NCBI GenBank assembly: GCA_013314755.1
Contig: JABUFA010000022.1
Span: 1-59,412 of the forward strand
DNA from: Chthonomonadia bacterium
Lineage (GTDB): Bacteria; Armatimonadota; HRBIN16
DNA: 59,412 bases
Direction: 5' to 3'
Shown: positions 8,124-16,401 of the stretch, piece after piece
Position numbering within the stretch: the stretch's first letter is position 1
How the letters are laid out: each line of letters opens with the position of its first letter
The notes under the pieces: generated by a model
The model's database searches: none
What the model was told of the DNA's origin: nothing
What the model saw: the letters and a program-made list of their open reading frames with translations, nothing else
Translations under genes and position numbers: made by a program

Positions 8124-10517
8124 CTATCTGTCAGCGGTTTTTGCTCGATACAGGAACGGGCGTCGGAACATGCCACCGTAGTGGTGGGGATTGTGGATGC
8201 GCAGGGCAATTGTGTTCTTGCCGGGCTTCAGCTTCCCTGTCAGGTCCACATCCCACTCAAACCGGTAATCGTTAAGCCACCACAGAGGCTTGTAATCCGA
8301 ACGATGGGCGACTAACTCGCCGTTTACATACAGCCAGCATTCGTTGAACAGCCCGGGAAACATCAGGTGAATGTTGCCCTCCGTCTCCTGCTGGCTCAGG
8401 TTGATTTCGGTGCGATACCATCCGTAGCCGGTGTAGCTCTGGCGGTCGGGATGGCGGATGCCCTGCGCCTGCAGGTAAAGGTCGGCGCGAGCCGTTTCCC
8501 ATGTGTCTGGCGGATAGTCCTTCCGAGTCTTCAGCGTATACTGCTTGCCCTTCTCGCGCCAATACGTGAGGTCTATCGGGCAGTCGTAGTATCTGCGCTC
8601 CACGCCCACATTCTGCGGGTCACGCATGAACGCCCACTCCAGTGGCAATTTTTTGACCAGCGTGCCCTTTGTGCCGTCCGTCAGCGCGTGCAATTCTCGA
8701 TAGTGCTGAACCTCGCCGGGCCACCAGGCGTAGCCGTTCTCGCCAATCCGCTTATAAGTGGTAAAGATACCGCTCATGCTGGTCAACTGCTCGCGTGCGT
8801 TCAGCCCTGCCTCGCCGTAGCGCACTGCCGCGGCGTAGTTCCCTTTCGTCGCCGCCTCCTCCACCATCGCCATGTAGTTTCTGAGTACTTCGTAACTCAA
8901 CCGCGTGAAGCGCATCCGCTCCAGATACAGGCGTTCGTTGCGCGTCAGGGACGGTTTGCGCTCCAGAGTCCTCGCTATCCTCTCGGCTTCAGCAAGCTTT
9001 TTGCCCAGCAGGCGCACCAGGTCTTTCGTGTAGATGGCGGGCGCGATGAAGTGCTCGTGTTCGGTCACGATGCTCTGTTCCCACGCCCGAAAAATCGCCC
9101 CCCAGTATTCCGACATCGGTTTCGCCATCGGTCCGTAGAAGGCGGGATAGAACTCCTCCAGCAACCTGTCCACATCCTCATCCGGGTTCCACATCAGCCG
9201 AGCGCGGATATACAGATTGATGAAGATGGTAGCAAAGGCGGATCGGCTTTCGGTGCTGATGCCCAGGATGCCCGCGCGGCGGTAGTGATGGATGTCCTGC
9301 CGGATGGAGGCGATGGACGGGTTGGGAATGTCGCGCCACACCAGCATTCCCTGGTCGTAGTCGTAAATCACCAGTCGCCCCTGCATCACCTTTGCCCAGC
9401 GATACATCATGTCGCGATACTCCTGGCGCGGCGGCGATTCGGGGTTGTCCATGCCGTGAATGGGGTCAATATCTATTGGTGCCAGATACGCCACCAGCGG
9501 CTCCTTCGCCACAATATCCCGCACGGGCGGAAGGGTCATGTTGCTGTATGCCAGAAAACCGATTTTGGCGTTGCTGTTGGGATACTCCTGCATCAGGATG
9601 TCCGCCACTGTGTTGTACAGCTCCATAAAGGCGTCGGTCAGGGATGGGGTCAGGAAGTATTTGTCCCACTGCAGGGACATCAGCTCTTTGTCTTTGGGCG
9701 AGTCGGAGGTGTAGATACCATCTTCCATGCCCAGCGAGATGCGTTTGCCCGCTGCGAAGTCGGCTTCTATCTTGGCGGCAACGTGCTCGGCGGTGCGCCG
9801 TTCCGAGATGGGTATCTTGAAAATGTCTCCGTCTGGCGCAAGGTCTTTGGTGTACTGCCCAAGCGCATGACCGCTCGGCACCGTTTCATGGTTCATCATG
9901 TTCAGACGCATGAATTCGTCTCTGCCCGTGGTATCACCCAGCCAGGACACCCAGTAGTGCCTGATTTCGAAGGGCGAGCCATAGGCGTAATCTATCTGCC
10001 CCAGCGTCAGGCGGTCGTACTCGGGCACGCACTCGCCGAACTCGGTGGGCATGTAGAACCGGCATCCCCACCGACGTAGCAGCTCTGCCACCGCGAAGGC
10101 GTGTGAGTCCTCGTTACTGCCAGCCAGGTAGATGCGATTGCCTTCTGTCCTGAGCACAATGGCGTCGGCACGCAGGACGGGGTTCTTCTTTTTGACGCGG
10201 TTCAGTGCTTCCTGAAGGGCGGGTTTTTCGGACAGAGCTAGCTTACCAATCACGAACAGGGGGATGTCCTTGCGGTTCAGGCTGTTTTTCACCTCCTGTT
10301 CGTCGCGCACAATCTTTGGCTTTGCGCCGGTCATCTTGTAGATGTATGTGGCGAGGTCTCGCGCGGCGATGTTCTCCATCTCGCTGGCGTCGGGCGCAAC
10401 AAGGATTCGGGCTTCGGTTTTTCCGTTCTGTACGATAACCATCTCCTCTGCCCCATGTGCACAGGCGATGATGGCGACGGGTAACAGCGCTGTCAGCAAA
10501 ACGGTAAGGAAGTGCAT
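8124..10517 (-). CDS. Secreted DUF4838 protein, alpha-glucuronidase-like
   Basis: A 797-aa protein with a clear signal peptide (FLTVLLTALLPVAIIACAHG), so exported. Residues about 28-140 resemble the GH67 alpha-glucuronidase N-terminal sandwich (EARILVAPDASEMENIAARDL), residues about 150-480 form the DUF4838 barrel-like domain, and the C-terminal 140 residues resemble a jelly-roll sugar-binding domain of the GH2 type (YGWYRTEINL). DUF4838 has no firmly established activity; the mixed architecture suggests a glycan-processing enzyme. It is the first gene of the five-gene carbohydrate cluster and has a GAGGGAGAGG site upstream. Confidence is high for the domain call, low for the reaction. Confidence 0.75.
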   Translation of the reverse strand: MHFLTVLLTALLPVAIIACAHGAEEMVIVQNGKTEARILVAPDASEMENIAARDLATYIYKMTGAKPKIVRDEQEVKNSLNRKDIPLFVIGKLALSEKPALQEALNRVKKKNPVLRADAIVLRTEGNRIYLAGSNEDSHAFAVAELLRRWGCRFYMPTEFGECVPEYDRLTLGQIDYAYGSPFEIRHYWVSWLGDTTGRDEFMRLNMMNHETVPSGHALGQYTKDLAPDGDIFKIPISERRTAEHVAAKIEADFAAGKRISLGMEDGIYTSDSPKDKELMSLQWDKYFLTPSLTDAFMELYNTVADILMQEYPNSNAKIGFLAYSNMTLPPVRDIVAKEPLVAYLAPIDIDPIHGMDNPESPPRQEYRDMMYRWAKVMQGRLVIYDYDQGMLVWRDIPNPSIASIRQDIHHYRRAGILGISTESRSAFATIFINLYIRARLMWNPDEDVDRLLEEFYPAFYGPMAKPMSEYWGAIFRAWEQSIVTEHEHFIAPAIYTKDLVRLLGKKLAEAERIARTLERKPSLTRNERLYLERMRFTRLSYEVLRNYMAMVEEAATKGNYAAAVRYGEAGLNAREQLTSMSGIFTTYKRIGENGYAWWPGEVQHYRELHALTDGTKGTLVKKLPLEWAFMRDPQNVGVERRYYDCPIDLTYWREKGKQYTLKTRKDYPPDTWETARADLYLQAQGIRHPDRQSYTGYGWYRTEINLSQQETEGNIHLMFPGLFNECWLYVNGELVAHRSDYKPLWWLNDYRFEWDVDLTGKLKPGKNTIALRIHNPHHYGGMFRRPFLYRAKTADR

Positions 10518-10582
10518 TCACGCCCTCTCCCTCATCTGTTCCACCTTCAGGTTACGCTGTGTTTGCCGTGCACTCCTGTCGG

Positions 10583-12022
10583 TTACAGCAGTTTATCAGG
10601 ACCGATGAGCGAGAGGTTGTGCGGCTGTTCCCGTGCGAGAGCAAGGAGAGGTTCGGTAAATCCGCCCACTGAGAAGATAGCGTAAACGGGCTGTATGCCT
10701 TCCGTCAGGCGTCTGGCGAGGAGGGTTTTTGCCTGCAGTTCACTGAGTACCTCCATGCCCACGGGGCGTTCTGCGCTCCACTTGCACTCGGCGAACAGGC
10801 GCGAGCCGTTCGACATATCCGCTACGATGTCGATCTCCACCCTGCCGTCCCGGCTCCAGAAGCGGCCTGCCTGTAAAATCTCTGCACCGAACACCTGTCG
10901 GGCGCGATTTTGCAACCACTGGAGGCAGATTTCCTCAAAGACTTCTCCCATGTACACGGACAGGTAGGGCTGAATGCGGCGGTGATAGATGTCTAAAGGG
11001 TCGGAGAACTCCAGCGCACTTCGGTTGGGGTGGATGAACCGATAGTAAAAGCGCAGGAAGGGGTCTGCCACGCGGTACAGGGAGCGACGGGTGCTTCGCT
11101 CGCCAAAGGGGTGTTCCTCGCGGAGCCAGCCCAGCTGCTTGAGCTGCTGGAGATAGTGGTTGAGAGAGCCTCCCGTGCCCGTTCGCTGTTGGATCTGGTT
11201 ATACTGGGTTTCCCCACGTGCCACCGCAGCGAGCACTGCATTATAGGGAGCAGGTTCGCGGATTTGCTCGGTTCCCAGCAGGTAATTTACCTCGTGCTCC
11301 AGAGGGCTGGCGCGGCGCATCAGCAGGTTAACCACCGCCTCGTCCATCGGCAGGTTAGTGTCCACTAGAGCGTGATAGCGCGGCGTGCCTCCCAGTATGC
11401 CGTACATGGTCAGTTTCTCCCACAGCCCGTAATGGGGACTGCTGGCATAGAAAAGAGCCACCTCATCGTAGCGAAACGGGTGAATTTGGATGATTCCGGC
11501 GGTGAACCTGCCGAACAGAGGTGAGCCTTCTCCTCCTAAAGCACGCATCGCCGACAGACTCGAACCGCACAGGATGACCATCACCCGCGAGTGAACACCT
11601 TCGCGGTCCCACCATGCCTGCAAGATGGAAGGAAGCTCCGGCGACTGGTGCACGAGGTAGGGAAACTCGTCCAGGATGAGCACAAATCGCCTAGGGTCCT
11701 GCCAGTGCCGTGTGACGAAGCGCAGCAGAGCATTCCAAGATACGGCAATCTCCGCCGGTTCAGCGCCGGTATTCGGTATAGCCTGAAGCAGCTGTTCTGC
11801 CAGCATGAGCCGCTGGCTCAGGGCACTGGTCTGCTCGGCAAGGTAGTAACAGGCGGGTTTGCCATCGCCGGTGGTCACGAGTCGCTGGAGAAGATAGGTC
11901 TTTCCCAGCCGTCGGCGTCCATAAACCATTGCCATCTGCCCGCCTTTTGCCGGGTGCGCCCACGCTCTTTCCAATGCTTGCAGTTCCGCTTCTCTGTTGT
12001 AAAACGGTTCCGGCTTGAACAT
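10583..12022 (-). CDS. AAA ATPase of the archaeal-ATPase/DUF234 family
   Basis: A 479-aa ATP-binding protein. Walker A is GRRRLGKT (35-42) and Walker B is FVLILDEF (about 113-120). Residues about 240-330 form a winged-helix-like region, and the C-terminal part holds a nuclease-like DUF234 domain with a D...ExK pattern (VEIDIVAD...FAECKW). This architecture is common in archaea and many bacteria; its function is unknown, though a DNA-linked or mobile-element-like role is often suggested. The gene stands alone with its own consensus promoter, which overlaps a 15-bp tandem repeat array. The 3' end is 65 nt upstream of the DUF4838 gene, so read-through into the sugar cluster is possible. Confidence 0.8.
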   Translation of the reverse strand: MFKPEPFYNREAELQALERAWAHPAKGGQMAMVYGRRRLGKTYLLQRLVTTGDGKPACYYLAEQTSALSQRLMLAEQLLQAIPNTGAEPAEIAVSWNALLRFVTRHWQDPRRFVLILDEFPYLVHQSPELPSILQAWWDREGVHSRVMVILCGSSLSAMRALGGEGSPLFGRFTAGIIQIHPFRYDEVALFYASSPHYGLWEKLTMYGILGGTPRYHALVDTNLPMDEAVVNLLMRRASPLEHEVNYLLGTEQIREPAPYNAVLAAVARGETQYNQIQQRTGTGGSLNHYLQQLKQLGWLREEHPFGERSTRRSLYRVADPFLRFYYRFIHPNRSALEFSDPLDIYHRRIQPYLSVYMGEVFEEICLQWLQNRARQVFGAEILQAGRFWSRDGRVEIDIVADMSNGSRLFAECKWSAERPVGMEVLSELQAKTLLARRLTEGIQPVYAIFSVGGFTEPLLALAREQPHNLSLIGPDKLL

Positions 12023-12038
12023 ACGCTTTATCAGTGTG

Positions 12039-12098
12039 TTTAAGTAAAGTATATTTAACTAAAACGTGCTTAACTAAAGTATACTTGAGTAATATAAA
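12039..12098. repeat. Four imperfect 15-bp tandem repeats in the ATPase promoter
   Basis: Four head-to-tail 15-nt units (12039-12053, 12054-12068, 12069-12083, 12084-12098) share the pattern TTTAACTAAAGTATA on the plus strand. They cover the -10 box, part of the spacer and the untranslated leader of the ATPase gene. The fourth unit is the most diverged. The arrangement suggests a multi-site operator or iteron-like binding array. Confidence 0.75.
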
Positions 12099-12106
12099 AA
12101 TGTCAA
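12078..12106 (-). promoter_or_regulatory. Sigma70 promoter of the ATPase gene
   Basis: On the minus strand TTGACA (12106-12101) is followed by a 17-nt spacer and TATACT (12083-12078), close to the bacterial consensus. Transcription would start near 12071, about 50 nt before the ATG at 12022, with the tandem repeats spanning the start site. Confidence 0.75.
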
Positions 12107-12157
12107 TCTCTGAAGCCGAGTTCAGAACACGATCTGAAGCATCACAAGGGAGAGTGT

Positions 12158-12270
12158 GTCCTTGCGACTGGAAGCCGCAGGCAACACTGGGCAAAGCCTG
12201 CTGACGCAGGTTCCAGCCTCCGCAGGAGGCTTGGTCATGGGTAGCCCGCAACTTTCAGTTGCAGGGATGC
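12158..12270. repeat. Two copies of a dispersed intergenic palindrome
   Basis: The intergenic stretch 12107-12293 holds two copies of a dispersed element also present near 24100 and 28900-29090. One is at 12158-12185 (CTTGCGACTGGAAGCCGCAG) and an inverted copy at 12241-12270 (GCAACTTTCAGTTGC). A GC-rich segment between them (GCAGGTTCCAGCCTCCGCA) also recurs near 24130. The rest of the gap shows no gene. Confidence 0.65.
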
Positions 12271-12293
12271 TTTTTTGAGATAACTTTGCCCGA

Positions 12294-13298
12294 TTATGTC
12301 CCCTGATACAGTTCTGGACAGGGGTTTCCGTTCTCGTCGTACCAGCCGTATCGCTCGCGCATTTCCAGTATCAGCAGATAGCGCTCCAAGGGCAAGCCTT
12401 TGAAAGCCACGTTGGTGGTGCAGTAGACGTATCCGCCTCCCGGCATCCCGTGACGCAGTACGTACTTGCAGTTTTCGATAATCTGCTCTTCCGTGCCCGT
12501 TTGCAGGAGACTGCACTGCACCCCGCCCAGCAGACAGAGCCGGTCGCCAGCGAGTTTTTTAATCATGGCGATGTCCATCTGCTTTGCCTGGCTGTCGATA
12601 GAGTGCAGTCCGTGCGGTTCCGCCTCCAGAATCTGGTCAAGAACGGGCATGATGTTGCCGTCGGTATGCTTGATGACGTACAGCCCCATCGCCTTATAGC
12701 CTGCTACCAGCTCCTTCAGGTAGGGCGTGATGAACTGGCGGAACATGCGAGGCGACAGGAACGGTCCGTCGTTAAAGGCGTAGTCCGCACACAGCGCGAA
12801 GCCGTCGATACCATACTCCTCACGCAGACGTTTGCCGCGCTCTAACGCCCACGCCACGTTTCGTCTGGCGATGTCGTGCATCTCGTCGGGTCGCTCGAAG
12901 AAGGCGGCGGCAACCTCTTCCATGTCGCTTCCCGAGGGGATGGCAAAGGTAGCATCGCCGTGCGCGATGAGCAGATATTTGTCGCCCACCAGACTGCGGA
13001 TGTGGCGGATGGTCTGCCCCAGCGCGTCATCATCGGGCGCGTGCACAATCATGATGATGCTGTAGTCCAGCCGTTCGGCGACCTCGATATACAGCTCGGC
13101 GTTTTCGCGAAGCATACGGTCGCGCTCGGAAGATGTGGCGCGCTGAAATTCATGAGCATGGTGGTACTCTTTGCCAAGCAGTTCCTGGGTAAGCTGAAAT
13201 TCCAGCTCAAAGGTAGGCACTTTGCTGTTGGGGCGTGGCGGTTTGCGTTCCAGCGCCCAGATAGCCTGTTCCTTCGGTGTCAGGGTGTCGGATGCCAT
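12294..13298 (-). CDS. Uroporphyrinogen decarboxylase-family protein (UroD-like methyltransferase)
   Basis: A 334-aa protein of the UroD/MtaA superfamily. It shows the conserved barrel pattern with ALCADYAFNDGPFLSPRMF and VIKHTDGNIMPVLDQ, the latter typical of the corrinoid-methyltransferase-like branch rather than true HemE. Members outside HemE often transfer methyl groups to or from corrinoid proteins or have unknown small-molecule roles; they are frequent in polysaccharide-degrading bacteria next to glycoside hydrolases. No heme-biosynthesis genes adjoin it. A GGAGAG site lies 11 nt before the ATG, and a possible 37-aa ORF ends 36 nt upstream. True heme function is unlikely; specific activity unknown. 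Confidence 0.75.
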   Translation of the reverse strand: MASDTLTPKEQAIWALERKPPRPNSKVPTFELEFQLTQELLGKEYHHAHEFQRATSSERDRMLRENAELYIEVAERLDYSIIMIVHAPDDDALGQTIRHIRSLVGDKYLLIAHGDATFAIPSGSDMEEVAAAFFERPDEMHDIARRNVAWALERGKRLREEYGIDGFALCADYAFNDGPFLSPRMFRQFITPYLKELVAGYKAMGLYVIKHTDGNIMPVLDQILEAEPHGLHSIDSQAKQMDIAMIKKLAGDRLCLLGGVQCSLLQTGTEEQIIENCKYVLRHGMPGGGYVYCTTNVAFKGLPLERYLLILEMRERYGWYDENGNPCPELYQGT

Positions 13299-13334
13299 GG
13301 TCGCTGCACACTCTCCTATCGGCGTTACTCACCA

Positions 13335-13448
13335 TTACACCCTGAGAAGCACATTCTCCTGCACTCTGAAGGGAATGTCCGGCATCGCCGGGTCAAACAA
13401 TCGCTGAAGAACCTCCTTCGACTGAATCTGCTTCAGACGCTCTTTCAT
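13335..13448 (-). CDS. Possible small protein (37 aa) upstream of the UroD-like gene
   Basis: An ATG at 13448-13446 opens a 37-codon frame (MKERLKQIQSKEVLQRLF then DPAMPDIPFRVQENVLLRV) ending in TAA at 13335-13337. The composition is protein-like, with an amphipathic basic helix followed by a Pro-rich turn. GGAGG lies about 16 nt before the ATG, farther than ideal. It precedes the UroD-like gene by 36 nt on the same strand and could be a co-transcribed small protein, a leader peptide or the remnant of a larger gene. No family is recognised. Confidence 0.35.
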   Translation of the reverse strand: MKERLKQIQSKEVLQRLFDPAMPDIPFRVQENVLLRV

Positions 13449-13569
13449 CTAGGGATTCAGGGATCCTCCTATCCATTGGCTCTATCGTGGCATGCCTGCT
13501 CCAGCAGGAGTTGATAGCCAAAACCGCAAAGCATACTAACACTGACGACGGCAAAAGGGAGGCTTGTGG

Positions 13570-14988
13570 ATGCGGAGGAGAACAGGGTTAGCACTACTTC
13601 TACTCCTTTACTTCACCACCATTGCCCTCGCAGACCTGAAAGGCGATATCGACAGGCTTCTGCAACACCCCGCCCTCGCTCACAGCGTCACCGGTATTCT
13701 GGTGGTCTCGCTGAAGGATGGCAGGACGCTTTACGAGCAGAACGCGGATGTGATGCTTATCCCCGCATCCAACCAGAAACTGCTAACCTCTGCCGCTGCC
13801 CTGCACCGGCTGGGCGCGGACTACCGCTTCATCACACGCCTGTGGATGACCGGGGAGATAGACGCACAGGGCGTACTGCGCGGTGACCTTATCCTGCAGG
13901 GCGGCGGCGACCCGACCCTTCTCCTCAAAGACATTGAGACGATGGCGGAGGCGGTGGCAAAAGCTGGCATCCGCCGTATTGAGGGCTATCTGCTGTACGA
14001 TGAGAGTCTTTTTGACGGTATCCGCCGCGGCTGGGACTGGGCGTGGGACGATGAGCCATACTACTACTCGCCGTGCCTGAGCGCAATTTGCGTGGAGCGT
14101 AACGCGGTAACGGTGTTCGTGTCGCCCGGTGAGAAGGTCGGTGACCCGCCGCGCATCCGCCTCTTCCCGCCGACCGAGTATCTGCTGGTGCGCAACGAGG
14201 CGATGACCTCTCCCGCCGGCACACCCTCTACCATCCTCATCACCCGGGAGCACGCGCGGAACATCGCTATCGTGCGTGGGCAGATACCTCTTGACGCCCG
14301 TGCCGACTCAGCACGGCAGGCTCTGTCCGTGGAAGAGCCTCCCCAGTATGCGCTTTGCCTGTTGAGGGAAGCACTGCAAAAGCGCGGCATTACCACCCGT
14401 TACCGAACCGCCCTGCCTGACCGCGTTCCACAAAGCGCACGGCTGGTTCACACTCATACCTCCCCTCCCCTGCGCGAGATACTGCCTTTGCTGAACAAGC
14501 CCAGCGATAACCTGATTGCGGAGTGCCTGATGCGCACACTGGGCGCAACCGTTCATCGCGAAGGAAGCGCAGAGGCGGGAGAGCGGGTGATGCTGGACTT
14601 TTTGAAGCAGGCGGGGCTGAACCTCTCCGCGCTGAACATTGTGGACGGCTCGGGGCTATCGCGACGCAATCAGGTTTCGGCACGCAATCTGGTCACGCTG
14701 TTGCGCTACATGGCGTCGCATCCGCAGGCAAAGGTGTTTATCGATTCTCTTCCTGTGGCGGGAGTGGATGGCACGCTACGCGCTCGCATGGTGAACACTC
14801 CGGTGCAGGGTAAAGCTCGCGCCAAGACGGGCAGTCTGGGCAGAGTGAGCACGCTGTCGGGATACCTTACCACACAGGCGGGCGAGGAGCTGGTTTTCGC
14901 CATCCTGATGAACAACTACAACGGTTCGAGCACAGAGGCACGGCGCATTCAGGACAGCATCCTCCTGCGTCTGGCGCAGGGCGAGTGA
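13570..14988 (+). CDS. dacB: D-alanyl-D-alanine carboxypeptidase/endopeptidase (PBP4, S13 family)
   Basis: A penicillin-binding protein of class C (S13) that trims or opens peptidoglycan cross-links outside the membrane. It starts with a signal sequence (TGLALLLLLYFTTIALA) and carries all three active-site motifs: SxxK (ASNQK, Ser67-Lys70), SxN (KPSDN) and KTG (AKTGSLG). The long insertion between the first two motifs is usual for this family, and 472 aa is a normal length. ATG at 13570 is preferred over the TTG at 13564, since GGGAGG lies 7 nt before the ATG but almost touches the TTG. The gene seems monocistronic; a palindromic repeat follows it. Confidence 0.9.
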   Translation: MRRRTGLALLLLLYFTTIALADLKGDIDRLLQHPALAHSVTGILVVSLKDGRTLYEQNADVMLIPASNQKLLTSAAALHRLGADYRFITRLWMTGEIDAQGVLRGDLILQGGGDPTLLLKDIETMAEAVAKAGIRRIEGYLLYDESLFDGIRRGWDWAWDDEPYYYSPCLSAICVERNAVTVFVSPGEKVGDPPRIRLFPPTEYLLVRNEAMTSPAGTPSTILITREHARNIAIVRGQIPLDARADSARQALSVEEPPQYALCLLREALQKRGITTRYRTALPDRVPQSARLVHTHTSPPLREILPLLNKPSDNLIAECLMRTLGATVHREGSAEAGERVMLDFLKQAGLNLSALNIVDGSGLSRRNQVSARNLVTLLRYMASHPQAKVFIDSLPVAGVDGTLRARMVNTPVQGKARAKTGSLGRVSTLSGYLTTQAGEELVFAILMNNYNGSSTEARRIQDSILLRLAQGE

Positions 14989-15015
14989 GGCGGGGTATAC
15001 TGGAGGAGAAGACAA

Positions 15016-15094
15016 CCTAACCCCCTGGCCCCCTTCCCTGCGAGGGAAGGGGAACCTCTCTCCCCGCGTCGGGGAGAGGATGGGAGAGGGGTTA
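15016..15094. repeat. Palindromic intergenic repeat cassette (double hairpin)
   Basis: Two adjacent near-perfect stems: CCCTTCCCT (15031-15039) with AGGGAAGGG (15043-15051), and CTCTCCCC (15058-15065) with GGGGAGAG (15071-15078), flanked by CCTAACCCCCTGG and GGGAGAGGGGTTA. Elements of this CCCCTGG/GGGAGAGG type are common in many genomes next to DUF559 genes, as here. It could also end dacB transcription. Confidence 0.7.
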
Positions 15095-15131
15095 TACATA
15101 GAAGAAGAATAGGAAAGGGGTAAACATTTTT

Positions 15132-15530
15132 ATGAAACGCTTGGAAATGAAGCCAATTGTTATAGGACAGCATATCTCGCAGGAAAAGAAAGAACTTGCT
15201 CAAAAATTGCGACACAACATGACACCCGTCGAAAGACGGCTCTGGCAGTGCCTCCGGGCGAACAAACTCAATGGGTACCATTTCCGTCGCCAACAAGTTA
15301 TAGGCGGCTTTATTGTAGATTTTTACTGCCATACCCTACGACTGGCTGTGGAAGTAGATGGTGAGATTCACGATGCTTCCTATGATGCAGACAGAGACAG
15401 ACTGCTTGCTGAATATGGTATCAGTGTACTGCGCTTCACAAACCGGCAAGTTTTCGGAGATATCGAGGGCGTGCTGAGTGCCATTCTGCGGTACGCAGAG
15501 TCGTATTTGGCACGCACAGATCAACCTTAA
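15132..15530 (+). CDS. DUF559 endonuclease-like protein
   Basis: A 132-aa protein of the DUF559 family, which has a Vsr/restriction-endonuclease-like fold. The N-terminal half has the family signature (AQKLRHNMTPVERRLWQCLR, ending in FRRQQVIGGFIVDFYC), and the predicted catalytic half contains VEVDGEIHD and LRFTNRQVF. Function is not established; these genes often travel with palindromic repeat cassettes like the one just upstream (15016-15094), suggesting a mobile or repeat-associated nuclease. Base use is more AT-rich than the neighbours. ATG at 15132 is preceded by AGGAAAGGGG at some distance; ATG at 15147 is an alternative. Confidence 0.8.
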   Translation: MKRLEMKPIVIGQHISQEKKELAQKLRHNMTPVERRLWQCLRANKLNGYHFRRQQVIGGFIVDFYCHTLRLAVEVDGEIHDASYDADRDRLLAEYGISVLRFTNRQVFGDIEGVLSAILRYAESYLARTDQP

Positions 15531-15553
15531 CAATCACTGAGAGAGAACGAACC

Positions 15554-16336
15554 ATGCATGTTCAGTTACTTTTTCCCACCAAAGAGATAGCCGAAGAGTA
15601 CTATCGGCAGTTGGTCTACCTTGCCTGTCGCACCTGCTACAGCGAGCAGAAGCCGGAGGAAATCTGGCAGCGTATTCGGGACGGGAAAGTGCGGGACGAG
15701 AAGATGGAGCAGCTCATTACCAAGGTGGTGCAATCGGGGCATCACTCCACCATTGAGCACATCGTCTTCTCGTTCAGCATCTCCGGTGTGTCGAGGACGC
15801 TCACCCATCAGTTAGTTAGACATCGGATCGGTGTGGCGTTTGACCAGCAGTCCCAGCGTTACGTGCAGTTCAAAAACACCGAGGACATCTTCGTAGAGCC
15901 CGATACTATCAGGGAAAACCCCGAAGCGCACGCGGTGTTTGAGGAGATCCGAAAGAAGAGCGCAGAAGCCTACGAAAAGCTCATAGAACTCGGAGTACCG
16001 GCGGAAGATGCACGGTTCCTGTTTCCTCAAGCGGTCACCACTAACCTCATCATGACCGTGAACCTGAGAGAGTTGATACACATTTGCGGGCTGAGGCTGT
16101 GCACCTTAGCGCAGTGGGAAATCCGCAGGCTCTTCAAGAAGGTGCGCAAAGAGGTGATGGCGGTCAGCCCATTCTTTGGAAGGATGCTCGTCCCCCACTG
16201 TGTGCACGAAGGCTTCTGCAACGAGCTGAACAACATGGACTGGCATTGTAAGATCAGACCTCCGCTACACATAGCACAGGAGGTGTTCGAGAAATGGCGA
16301 AAGGGCGAGCTGGTGGAGCGCGAGAAGTCAGAGTGA
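15554..16336 (+). CDS. thyX: Flavin-dependent thymidylate synthase ThyX
   Basis: Makes dTMP from dUMP using FAD, NADPH and methylene-tetrahydrofolate. The ThyX motif RHRx7S is exact: R89-H90-R91-IGVAFDQQ-S100, followed by QRY. Upstream helices (HHSTIEHIVFSFSI) and the C-terminal dUMP-binding region (MTVNLRELIHICGLRLC) fit the family, and 260 aa is normal. Its presence suggests the organism may lack ThyA, as is usual, but the window cannot show that. The gene is 23 nt after the DUF559 gene and 65 nt before the methyltransferase gene. Confidence 0.93.
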   Translation: MHVQLLFPTKEIAEEYYRQLVYLACRTCYSEQKPEEIWQRIRDGKVRDEKMEQLITKVVQSGHHSTIEHIVFSFSISGVSRTLTHQLVRHRIGVAFDQQSQRYVQFKNTEDIFVEPDTIRENPEAHAVFEEIRKKSAEAYEKLIELGVPAEDARFLFPQAVTTNLIMTVNLRELIHICGLRLCTLAQWEIRRLFKKVRKEVMAVSPFFGRMLVPHCVHEGFCNELNNMDWHCKIRPPLHIAQEVFEKWRKGELVEREKSE

Positions 16337-16365
16337 GGGCGTTCGTTCGCAAAAAGCTATCCCAA

Positions 16366-16381
16366 AAGGGGATGTCCCCTT
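16366..16381. other. Small hairpin after thyX
   Basis: AAGGGG (16366-16371) and CCCCTT (16376-16381) form a 6-bp stem with a 4-nt loop in the thyX-methyltransferase gap. There is no clear T-tract, so a terminator role is uncertain. Confidence 0.3.
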
Positions 16382-16401
16382 AGGTTACCCCGCTGACGAC
16401 G

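Noticed and set aside
8367-10079. Long open frame (570 codons) antisense to the DUF4838 gene
   Set aside because: Same reason: the minus-strand protein has a signal peptide and recognisable domains, the plus-strand one none.
12039-12098. CRISPR-like array
   Set aside because: Units of 15 nt directly abut with no spacers; no cas genes are present. It is a tandem repeat in a promoter.
12294-13298. True heme-pathway uroporphyrinogen decarboxylase (hemE)
   Set aside because: Sequence fits the methyltransferase-like branch and no other heme genes are nearby.
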